Shown here: piece by piece, positions 44,818-52,029 of the stretch
How the letters are laid out: each line of letters opens with the position of its first letter
How positions within the stretch are numbered: position 1 is the stretch's first letter
Source: CAVOAK01 sp963664465
Lineage (GTDB): Bacteria; Pseudomonadota; Alphaproteobacteria; UBA8366; CAVOAK01
Assembly: GCA_963664465.2 (NCBI GenBank)
Contig: CAXXSU010000006.1
Span: forward strand, 62,001 to 126,000
Reading direction: 5' to 3'
DNA: 64,000 nucleotides
Notes under the pieces: model-generated
Database searches by the model: none
What the model was told of the DNA's origin: nothing
What the model saw: only the letters and a program-made list of their open reading frames with translations
Made by a program: the position numbers and the translations under genes

Positions 44818-45856
44818 ATAGGGTATCCTATTCGCTCTCGTAGTGCCTAGATCTGGGGGGCAGGGCTGGGTCTGCCCCCGACGAGCTTCTTGTATGGCAC
44901 GGGCTCCAGTTGCACTGCTTGCTGGAGGAGTCGATAGAACAGGAGGCCGCGAGCTTTGGATCGGCGGCGATTGAAGCGGAACGTGAACTCGTCCAGATAG
45001 TAATCAAGCTGGGAGGCGCTAATAGCCCCATGGTGAATACCCAGCCACCACCGATCAAGGAGGCCGGCTACCCGATGAACTTGGGGCATGACAATGTGGG
45101 CTGGGTCGCCGCTGGCGGAAATATTTTTCGGCTGGTGTTCGAAGCCGACTCCCGTGAGACCGTTGTAGGCTCGCCAGCCATCGGTTCGAATCGTTGCTCC
45201 CGGGCACACAGCCGTTTGGACGAAAGGAATGAGGCTCTCGGCGGATGCGTCCTCGACACGCGCCATGCGGATACGACCGGTGCCCCGACCCCGGATTTCG
45301 GCGGCAATCGCGACAATCGATTTCTTGTTTGTTTTCCGCCCCGTAACGCCAACCTCCCGGCCGCCCACATAGGTTTCGTCGACCTCGACCTCGCCATTCA
45401 GAAGCTCTCTGCCCGGTCGAACCATGGCCCGGCGCAGCTTATGGAGCCATGTCCAAGCCGTTTGATAACCGCCCAGGCCGAGTATTCGTTGAACCCCAAG
45501 CGCACTGACGCCGTGCTTCTGATTCGTCACATACCACATCGCCTGGAACCAAAGCCGCAACGGTTTCCGCGTACCCTCGAAGATCGTCCCCGCGGTCGGC
45601 GACGTCTGACGTTGGCATCCCGCACATCGCTGTTGGCCCCTGGCCGTCACCCACGCCTCGGTTCCCCCGCAGGCCGGACACCGAAACCCGGCAGGCCAAC
45701 GGACACGCCGAAGAAAATCCGCACAGGCGGCCTCAGAAGCGAACCAGTCGTCAAATTCCATAAGCGTGCGAGGGTAATCGATCCCGCCAACGGGATGGGC
45801 AGTATTCTCGGCCATCACAACATCTTGCCACTACGAGAGCGAATAGGATACCCTAT
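44818..45856 (-). mobile_element. IS1595-type insertion sequence, copy 1
   Basis: The element is 1039 bp with perfect 28-bp terminal inverted repeats starting ATAGGGTATCC and one transposase gene. The same sequence occurs at 48884-49922 in opposite orientation. A perfect 8-bp target duplication (TTCGACAA) surrounds this copy, so this is an unrearranged insertion. It lies between the FecR gene and the CHASE2 cyclase gene, same direction as both, so it may interrupt a former operon. Confidence 0.95.
44847..45815 (-). CDS. IS1595-family (ISXO2-like) transposase, copy 1
   Basis: The 322-residue transposase has an N-terminal zinc ribbon (CPACGG ... CAGCQRQ, residues about 46-70) and an ISXO2-type DDE domain: VDETYVGG, IRTDGWRAYNG, and LDEFTFRFNRRR. 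The ORF also allows a GTG start one codon earlier. It is identical to the second copy in this window and shows no stop or frameshift, so it may be active. Confidence 0.95.
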   Translation of the reverse strand: MAENTAHPVGGIDYPRTLMEFDDWFASEAACADFLRRVRWPAGFRCPACGGTEAWVTARGQQRCAGCQRQTSPTAGTIFEGTRKPLRLWFQAMWYVTNQKHGVSALGVQRILGLGGYQTAWTWLHKLRRAMVRPGRELLNGEVEVDETYVGGREVGVTGRKTNKKSIVAIAAEIRGRGTGRIRMARVEDASAESLIPFVQTAVCPGATIRTDGWRAYNGLTGVGFEHQPKNISASGDPAHIVMPQVHRVAGLLDRWWLGIHHGAISASQLDYYLDEFTFRFNRRRSKARGLLFYRLLQQAVQLEPVPYKKLVGGRPSPAPQI

Positions 45857-45864
45857 TTCGACAA
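45857..45864. repeat. Target-site duplication, right, IS copy 1
   Basis: TTCGACAA repeats the eight bases left of the element. The following gap (to base 46020, before the end of the FecR gene) has no gene; it holds only a 13-bp tandem repeat. Confidence 0.9.
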
Positions 45865-45941
45865 TTATGCCATCTACAGCGCAATCGCCAAATCACCGCA
45901 CCGGCACGCGTCCAGCGTTCGTGTCATTGGATCGCGACACC

Positions 45942-45967
45942 ATACAGTAGCGCGATACAGTAGCGCG
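45942..45967. repeat. 13-bp tandem repeat, two copies
   Basis: ATACAGTAGCGCG occurs twice head to tail in the spacer between IS copy 1 and the 3' end of the FecR gene. No other structure is obvious. Confidence 0.8.
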
Positions 45968-46020
45968 TGAACGGATATCGATGCAGCACCATCCAAAACG
46001 GGCGGGCCGGACGGCTCAGA

Positions 46021-47259
46021 TCATTGAAATTCAAATGTGCTGGAAGCGTCGGTCCCGCCGACATTTACGTTGAACGTTCCACCGGTTCCCGAAGTTAGAA
46101 GAACCTCAGCTGTACAGTTGCCCGCGCAGTCGCCACTCGTTGAAAACAGCGAATTATCGAAAAGTGCAGCTCCGGTCAAAGTCGCGAAGCTGACACTGCC
46201 GCCGGTAATGAAAATATTTCCCGACGAAACGTTCGGTCCCGAAATACTGCTGAATTGGGCATCAAACGTCTTGTCACCGAACTTTACGAGCATGCTGATT
46301 GAGGAGATGAAAACGCCAGACGCATTGAAGCTTCCACTGAACGACGCCTGGCCAGTGCTGATGTTCCGCAACTCCTCAAACGTAAACGGCCCACCGATAC
46401 CCTCGCTTGCAAGTTCCGAGAAGGCGTCCGCAACACCGCCCACGGCAGCGATACTTCTAGCCGTAAACGCAACACCGGTCGCCTCCGCGACAGTTTGACC
46501 AGACAGCGAATTCGCCTCGTCCGCATTCGCAGCGCTGCCCGCAGGAGAATCGGCTGCCGGCTGAGGCGTAGCCGCACCACCGGATGAATTCTCCATTCGA
46601 GCCGTTATTCCCTGCACTTGCTCCGGCGTAAACTGCTGAAGCACTGGCGCCGCTCCAGGAACGAAGGAGACGCCGAAGTTTGCCCGTGAAACCTCAAGAC
46701 CACCCAATGTAAAACTGCCGACGCGATCTCCCGTGTTGTTTTCGCTTCCTGGACCGAGCAACACGGCCTGGACGTTTCCGTTTGGCTCGATCACGCCAGC
46801 GACGATGGTCCCGCGAATGCCGATTGTGCCAACCGGCAAATTGACCGTCATACTGCTCGGCTGGTTTCGTGCGACGCGGCCAGTGATGAACCGAAACACG
46901 CCCTTCGACACAGAGGCGGTAACAGTTCCTACATTGGTATTGGGATCGTAAACGAACTCATCAATCGTGAGGTCGCTTTCGGGGCCGATGGTGAATACGG
47001 TCTCGTCGAGCAGCAAAATTTGCATACCGCTGTTCGGCCCGGATTCGATCCGGTCACCGAGCAGGATTGGCTCTCCACTTTCTACCGCCTGGCCGACGAC
47101 GCCGGACAAGCGAGACAATTGAATGGTGCCCCGCACAGCGGCCGAGACACCCGCTTGTATTGCATTTTGCGACGCGGCTGGCTGCGCAACGAGAAATGCG
47201 GCCAGACCCGCCAACAAGACTGTTTTGTAACCGCTCGACGCTAAGTCTGTGAGAGACAT
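46021..47259 (-). CDS. Secreted FecR-domain protein
   Basis: The 412-residue protein has a signal peptide (VLLAGLAAFLVAQPAAS, cut near residue 31), a FecR domain (about 55-160) with VNLPVGTIGIRGT, and a Gly/Ser-rich beta C-terminus (about 280-412) including FSGSFNASGVFISSISM and a CysxxxCys pair (GDCAGNCTAEV). Unlike FecR sigma regulators it has no cytoplasmic or membrane-spanning part, so it is probably exported and possibly surface-exposed. The gene starts 4 bases after the beta-barrel gene ends. Function unknown; a substrate of that protein is a hypothesis. Confidence 0.8.
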   Translation of the reverse strand: MSLTDLASSGYKTVLLAGLAAFLVAQPAASQNAIQAGVSAAVRGTIQLSRLSGVVGQAVESGEPILLGDRIESGPNSGMQILLLDETVFTIGPESDLTIDEFVYDPNTNVGTVTASVSKGVFRFITGRVARNQPSSMTVNLPVGTIGIRGTIVAGVIEPNGNVQAVLLGPGSENNTGDRVGSFTLGGLEVSRANFGVSFVPGAAPVLQQFTPEQVQGITARMENSSGGAATPQPAADSPAGSAANADEANSLSGQTVAEATGVAFTARSIAAVGGVADAFSELASEGIGGPFTFEELRNISTGQASFSGSFNASGVFISSISMLVKFGDKTFDAQFSSISGPNVSSGNIFITGGSVSFATLTGAALFDNSLFSTSGDCAGNCTAEVLLTSGTGGTFNVNVGGTDASSTFEFQ

Positions 47260-47263
47260 TGAT

Positions 47264-48847
47264 CTAAAAATCCCATTTCTTGGTGACCAGCCCTTGAAGC
47301 CGCCGATTTTGATATTCGTAGTTGGTCAAGGTTGAGAGTTGATGGAACAATTCAGCCGTAACGGTCACCGTCATATCTTTGAAGAACTCATATGGTGCGA
47401 CGCCGCCGGCCGCCTTAAACCAATCTTCCTGAATAAAATTACCCAGCGGCGCGCCGTATGTCAGACGGTGGCGCAATGCCCGATCAAATCTTGACCGGTC
47501 GCTGATCGCCGCCTCGTTCGCTCGGTAGTCATCAATCGTACCCGTAACAGAAGCGAGTAAAAACTGCCCCCTATCCATCAAGCGTGTGTAGGAAACTGTC
47601 GCTTTTTGCCCGATATAGGCGTTGAAATTCCGTGCAGCGTGCTTTTCCGTCCAGACGTAGGTCAATCCAACCCGTTGAACCGGCGATATCGTGTAGTTGC
47701 CACTTAGCGTGTAATCGTAGCGGTAGCCATTGCGCTGGACCGCCGCCGTCGTTTCGGAGATGCCGTGAAAATTTTCGTCCGTAAATGGACCTTCGAAAAA
47801 CCACTCAAGCTGCGGCGTAACCTTCTTATCAATTCGGACACCGACTCCAAGAGAGCTGTAAAAATGTTCACGAGAGAGTCGGAGGTTTGACGCAAAAACG
47901 GCCGGTGTAAACGAATAGTCATTGGGCAGCGGTATCTTTACCCCGCCCTCAAGCGATGCAGACTGCAAATCCTGTGTGTCCAGCGTGACCTGCTCGTCGT
48001 GGAAATATGTAAGTGAGGCGAACAGTTCGTGCTTCGCCTGCAATCCAGGATCATGGCGGACAGTTAGGTTGCCAATACCGGTCCAGGCCCAGTCATGACT
48101 TTTCTCGTCATCACCGGTCACCACCGTCTCAAAATCAAGAAACAACCTCCGGCCTGATGTCGGCGAAGCGTTCCGGTTTGAGTCGTAGTGCGGTCCAAAA
48201 CTGATTTGAGCCGAATAGCGTGTCCGCCTTCTGCGTTGCTCGATGCGCTCAAGATATCTTGCGATCTCAGCCCGCAAGTTCGGCGATACGTCTGGTCCAC
48301 TCACGGCACGAAATTCGCGCTCCGCTTCGTTGATGTTGTCGAGCCGAAACAGGACGATTGCATAGATCAAACGGACTTGGAGCAATTTAGGATTGATCAA
48401 AAGTATACGCTCGAGCATGCCAGCGGCACCACGAAGGTCGCCATCTGCGGCCTGGTTCTTGGCATACTGAAAGTTCAGCTCGATGTTGTCGGGATCTGTA
48501 AGAATCTGCGCATAAGTTATCTTTGCACCGGCCCCAATCTTTGCTTCGCTCGCCGCCTCGGCGGCCTTTCCGCTCGCCTTCAAAAGCTCGGCTGCGCTCT
48601 TGGGAACAGTTATATCCTGCGTCTGAGTCTGTGTTTGCGCGCCAAGCGGCGCCGCAATCAACGCCGCACCAAACCAAGCGGCCGCGAAGGCGTTAACTAC
48701 TCTGATTGCACCGGAAGCCAAAGTTCGGCGCGCCGGCCCAAAGAATGGATGACTCTTACTCAAATTTTGCAAGATGCGTAGCTCAGGATGACCCCAACTG
48801 CGAGAACGGACGTGCAACCAACCAAATACACATCGAACTCCAAACAC
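47264..48847 (-). CDS. TPR and beta-barrel outer-membrane protein, Slam-like (DUF560-type)
   Basis: The open frame encodes up to 527 residues. After a hydrophobic signal (AFAAAWFGAALIAAPLGAQ, residues about 53-71) come two or three TPR units (about 105-205, ERILLINPKLLQVRLIYAIV) and a long beta domain (about 215-527) beginning FGPHYDSNRNASP and ending in KKWDF, a typical outer-membrane terminal Phe. TPR plus barrel plus YDSN-type motif matches Slam translocators of surface lipoproteins. No ATG lies before the signal; possible starts are GTG at 48847 or TTG at 48721, so the true start is uncertain and may have been lost at the IS junction 36 bases upstream. Confidence 0.68.
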   Translation of the reverse strand: MFGVRCVFGWLHVRSRSWGHPELRILQNLSKSHPFFGPARRTLASGAIRVVNAFAAAWFGAALIAAPLGAQTQTQTQDITVPKSAAELLKASGKAAEAASEAKIGAGAKITYAQILTDPDNIELNFQYAKNQAADGDLRGAAGMLERILLINPKLLQVRLIYAIVLFRLDNINEAEREFRAVSGPDVSPNLRAEIARYLERIEQRRRRTRYSAQISFGPHYDSNRNASPTSGRRLFLDFETVVTGDDEKSHDWAWTGIGNLTVRHDPGLQAKHELFASLTYFHDEQVTLDTQDLQSASLEGGVKIPLPNDYSFTPAVFASNLRLSREHFYSSLGVGVRIDKKVTPQLEWFFEGPFTDENFHGISETTAAVQRNGYRYDYTLSGNYTISPVQRVGLTYVWTEKHAARNFNAYIGQKATVSYTRLMDRGQFLLASVTGTIDDYRANEAAISDRSRFDRALRHRLTYGAPLGNFIQEDWFKAAGGVAPYEFFKDMTVTVTAELFHQLSTLTNYEYQNRRLQGLVTKKWDF

Positions 48848-48883
48848 CGATATCCCAACGAATTGCCCGGCATATTATTATAT

Positions 48884-49922
48884 ATAGGGTATCCTATTCG
48901 CTCTCGTAGTGGCAAGATGTTGTGATGGCCGAGAATACTGCCCATCCCGTTGGCGGGATCGATTACCCTCGCACGCTTATGGAATTTGACGACTGGTTCG
49001 CTTCTGAGGCCGCCTGTGCGGATTTTCTTCGGCGTGTCCGTTGGCCTGCCGGGTTTCGGTGTCCGGCCTGCGGGGGAACCGAGGCGTGGGTGACGGCCAG
49101 GGGCCAACAGCGATGTGCGGGATGCCAACGTCAGACGTCGCCGACCGCGGGGACGATCTTCGAGGGTACGCGGAAACCGTTGCGGCTTTGGTTCCAGGCG
49201 ATGTGGTATGTGACGAATCAGAAGCACGGCGTCAGTGCGCTTGGGGTTCAACGAATACTCGGCCTGGGCGGTTATCAAACGGCTTGGACATGGCTCCATA
49301 AGCTGCGCCGGGCCATGGTTCGACCGGGCAGAGAGCTTCTGAATGGCGAGGTCGAGGTCGACGAAACCTATGTGGGCGGCCGGGAGGTTGGCGTTACGGG
49401 GCGGAAAACAAACAAGAAATCGATTGTCGCGATTGCCGCCGAAATCCGGGGTCGGGGCACCGGTCGTATCCGCATGGCGCGTGTCGAGGACGCATCCGCC
49501 GAGAGCCTCATTCCTTTCGTCCAAACGGCTGTGTGCCCGGGAGCAACGATTCGAACCGATGGCTGGCGAGCCTACAACGGTCTCACGGGAGTCGGCTTCG
49601 AACACCAGCCGAAAAATATTTCCGCCAGCGGCGACCCAGCCCACATTGTCATGCCCCAAGTTCATCGGGTAGCCGGCCTCCTTGATCGGTGGTGGCTGGG
49701 TATTCACCATGGGGCTATTAGCGCCTCCCAGCTTGATTACTATCTGGACGAGTTCACGTTCCGCTTCAATCGCCGCCGATCCAAAGCTCGCGGCCTCCTG
49801 TTCTATCGACTCCTCCAGCAAGCAGTGCAACTGGAGCCCGTGCCATACAAGAAGCTCGTCGGGGGCAGACCCAGCCCTGCCCCCCAGATCTAGGCACTAC
49901 GAGAGCGAATAGGATACCCTAT
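48884..49922 (+). mobile_element. IS1595-type insertion sequence, copy 2
   Basis: The 1039-bp element matches copy 1 in inverted orientation and has the same 28-bp terminal repeats. Its flanks differ (TATTATAT on the left, TCCCAAGA on the right), so there is no target duplication. The right end sits inside a TPR gene whose remaining 3' part is not found on the left side. This indicates an adjacent deletion or recombination after insertion. Confidence 0.95.
48925..49893 (+). CDS. IS1595-family (ISXO2-like) transposase, copy 2
   Basis: The product is identical to the copy 1 transposase, with zinc ribbon and DDE domain intact. It reads away from the beta-barrel gene, so the IS end is upstream of and head-to-head with that gene and may alter its promoter. 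The identical sequence implies recent duplication. Confidence 0.95.
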   Translation: MAENTAHPVGGIDYPRTLMEFDDWFASEAACADFLRRVRWPAGFRCPACGGTEAWVTARGQQRCAGCQRQTSPTAGTIFEGTRKPLRLWFQAMWYVTNQKHGVSALGVQRILGLGGYQTAWTWLHKLRRAMVRPGRELLNGEVEVDETYVGGREVGVTGRKTNKKSIVAIAAEIRGRGTGRIRMARVEDASAESLIPFVQTAVCPGATIRTDGWRAYNGLTGVGFEHQPKNISASGDPAHIVMPQVHRVAGLLDRWWLGIHHGAISASQLDYYLDEFTFRFNRRRSKARGLLFYRLLQQAVQLEPVPYKKLVGGRPSPAPQI

Positions 49923-50673
49923 TCCCAAGATTGTTGTGCGCGTCGGCCAGCTCTGGCGCCAATTCGATGGCGCGTCGGTGTTCTGCAATGGCTTCGTCGA
50001 GCCGGCCCGAGGACGCAAGTGCGGTGCCAAAATGCGTGTGGGTAGCGGCAATGCCGGGCGACAACTCAATCGCCCGCCTATAGTGGCGCAGCGCACCGTC
50101 AACGTCGCCCAAAGTCTGCAGAACGATCGCCAGGTTGTTTTCGGCTTCCGCATATTGCGGCTCCAGCGTCAGAGCGGATTGATAAGCGGCAATGGCCGCT
50201 TCCGGTTTGCCCGCTTGTTTGAGGACATTTCCCAGATTGTTGTGGACGGCCGCCAGTTTCGGATTTAGCGACAACGCGGTCTTTAACGCGGCTTCCGCCT
50301 CTGCGACCCGGTCGGCCGCAGCCAACGCATTTCCGAGATCGTTGTGGAGTTCTGCCAAATCGGGGCGAGCCGTTATCGCCGCATGGAAGTATTCGACAGC
50401 CTCCTGCGCTGCACCACGATCCATGAGAATCGCCCCGAGCCGCGCCGCGGTCAGTCCGTTGTTGGGATCATTTGCAAGCGCGCGCCGCGCAAAACCCTCC
50501 GCTTCCTCCAATGATCCGGTGCGGTGCAGTAGTCTTGCTAACAGCGCTTCCGCGCCACTTTCTCCGTCGTCCGCCGCTTTGCGAAGCAGTGCCTCGGCAC
50601 GCGTACTATCTCCAGCATCCAGCGCGCTTCGCGCTGCAGAGACATTTGGTGTGCCGCTATCGGTTGATGTCAT
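49897..50673 (-). pseudogene. TPR-repeat protein truncated by IS copy 2
   Basis: The first 250 codons encode a solenoid of about six TPR units (for example LAELHNDLGNALAAADRVAE and LAAVHNNLGNVLKQAGKPEA), the kind found in front of SPINDLY-like glycosyltransferases or in scaffold proteins. The frame then runs into the IS terminal repeat and adds about eight foreign residues (RVSYSLS at the end) before stopping. The original 3' part, whatever domain it encoded, is missing from the window. It probably followed the DUF3572 gene in one transcript. Confidence 0.85.
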
Positions 50674-50696
50674 CTACCGCTAAACGACTTCGTGCC

Positions 50697-50726
50697 GCTG
50701 CAAATGGGGCCGCTGCAAATGGGGCC
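50697..50726. repeat. 15-bp tandem repeat upstream of the TPR gene
   Basis: GCTGCAAATGGGGCC occurs twice in tandem, in the gap between the DUF3572 gene and the TPR gene. It is probably a slippage product. Confidence 0.8.
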
Positions 50727-50763
50727 GCTGGAACTGGCTTCATTCATCGAACGGCGACGACCC

Positions 50764-51042
50764 TCAAGCCTCGGCATCTGCGCCGGGAAGTTCGCGCCTC
50801 GCAGCAGCGGGCAGCATTGGATCCAAACCACGCTCTCCAATAAAAGCAACAAGCAGTGTCTCATCCGAGAGGATATGGTCTAACACCCCTGCAAGAAACT
50901 CGGGATCCGAATATAGATCACGAACCTGCTCTGGGCCTGCGCCCGTTTGACTCAAGAAGCGGGCAAGACGATCCGATTCCAATGCCAAAAAGGCAAGTGC
51001 CTCGAGCGCAACGACCTCCGCTTGCTCGCGCCCAAGTTTCAC
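50764..51042 (-). CDS. DUF3572 family protein
   Basis: A 92-residue, mostly helical alphaproteobacterial protein of unknown function, recognised by EALAFLALESDRLARFL and VLDHILSDETLLVAF. The start is a GTG preceded by GGAGGAG at 5 bases, an excellent ribosome site; the longer TTG frame adds 15 residues and lacks such a site. Homologues are usually single small cytosolic proteins. Nothing here indicates its role. Confidence 0.82.
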   Translation of the reverse strand: MKLGREQAEVVALEALAFLALESDRLARFLSQTGAGPEQVRDLYSDPEFLAGVLDHILSDETLLVAFIGERGLDPMLPAAARRELPGADAEA

Positions 51043-51174
51043 GACTTCTCCTCCATCGTCGGTTTGCGCTATCGTCAGGCGCCACAAAACTCATGCATTA
51101 CGACGCTTTTATCGATCATAACATCCTGGGTGTTCGACTGTGAAAAACGCACTGCAAATGCGCCTTAAGATTAC

Positions 51175-51960
51175 ATGGCTGCCATGACAAACGACGTGCC
51201 TTGGAACCCCGCCCAATACTTGACGTTTGCCGGACCCAGGTTGCGGCCCGCGCTCGACCTGATGGCACGCGTTCCGATAGAGTCGCCGGCCTCGATCCTG
51301 GATCTTGGATGCGGTGCCGGAAACGTGACCCGGTGCCTAGGGCAACGTTGGCCCGATGCGACGATTACCGGAATCGATATGTCGCGCGAAATGCTAGAAC
51401 GGGCAAGACTTGAGGTGCCGGACATAGAGCTGGTTGAGGTAGATCTTGCGACATGGAAACCGGCACAAACAGCGGACTTGGTCTTCTCCAACGCCGTGTT
51501 GCAATGGATCCCGGACCACGCCAAGCAAGTTTCAAGAATCTCCGGGTTCGTGTCGAAAGGCGGCGTGCTTGCCTTTCAGATTCCCCGCAACGACAACGCG
51601 CCCTCCGGAACTGCCGTCAAGGAAGCGATCCAAGCCGGGCCTTGGCAAGAAAAACTACGCGCACTGGAACGTGTAATGCCGACGAAAGAGCCGGGCTTTT
51701 ATTTTAGATTATTGGCCCCACTCGGCTGCGAACTCGATGTTTGGGAGACTGAATATCATCATGTGCTTGAAGGAGACGACCCGGTTCTGGATTGGGGCAA
51801 AGGAACTTGGCTGCGCGTTCTACTCGATGCTCTTGACGAAGGGGAACGTCAAGAATTCGGGGAAGCGTGCCGCGTCCGCCTCAAGGCGGCCTATCCACCG
51901 TTGCCGGACGGGCGGACGCTCTATCCCTTCCGCCGCCTGTTTCTGGTCGCCCAGTTCTAA
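51175..51960 (+). CDS. tam: Trans-aconitate 2-methyltransferase
   Basis: SAM-dependent class I methyltransferase of 261 residues. Motif I is ILDLGCGAGNVTRCLG with ITGIDMSREML following, then LVEVDLATWKP and DLVFSNAVLQWIPDH. The whole-length match to Tam is clear (AMTNDVPWNPAQYLTFAGPR at the start; YPLPDGRTLYPFRRLF-like end). Tam methylates trans-aconitate, a spontaneous inhibitor made from cis-aconitate. An ATG three codons later is an equally possible start. Confidence 0.93.
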   Translation: MAAMTNDVPWNPAQYLTFAGPRLRPALDLMARVPIESPASILDLGCGAGNVTRCLGQRWPDATITGIDMSREMLERARLEVPDIELVEVDLATWKPAQTADLVFSNAVLQWIPDHAKQVSRISGFVSKGGVLAFQIPRNDNAPSGTAVKEAIQAGPWQEKLRALERVMPTKEPGFYFRLLAPLGCELDVWETEYHHVLEGDDPVLDWGKGTWLRVLLDALDEGERQEFGEACRVRLKAAYPPLPDGRTLYPFRRLFLVAQF

Positions 51961-52029
51961 ACACTTGAAAGCAAACAGTGTGGCTATCAGCCAACCCACA
52001 ACCGCTTGTTCTCTGGCGAGGTTTAATCG

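Noticed and set aside
48760..49830. 356-codon minus-strand frame through the IS element
   Set aside because: It is antisense to the transposase and appears in both IS copies; no known IS1595 element encodes such a protein.
44818..49922. Composite transposon made of two IS copies around the FecR and barrel genes
   Set aside because: The outer flanks (TTCGACAA and TCCCAAGA) are not a duplication, while copy 1 has its own complete duplication, so the segment did not move as one unit.
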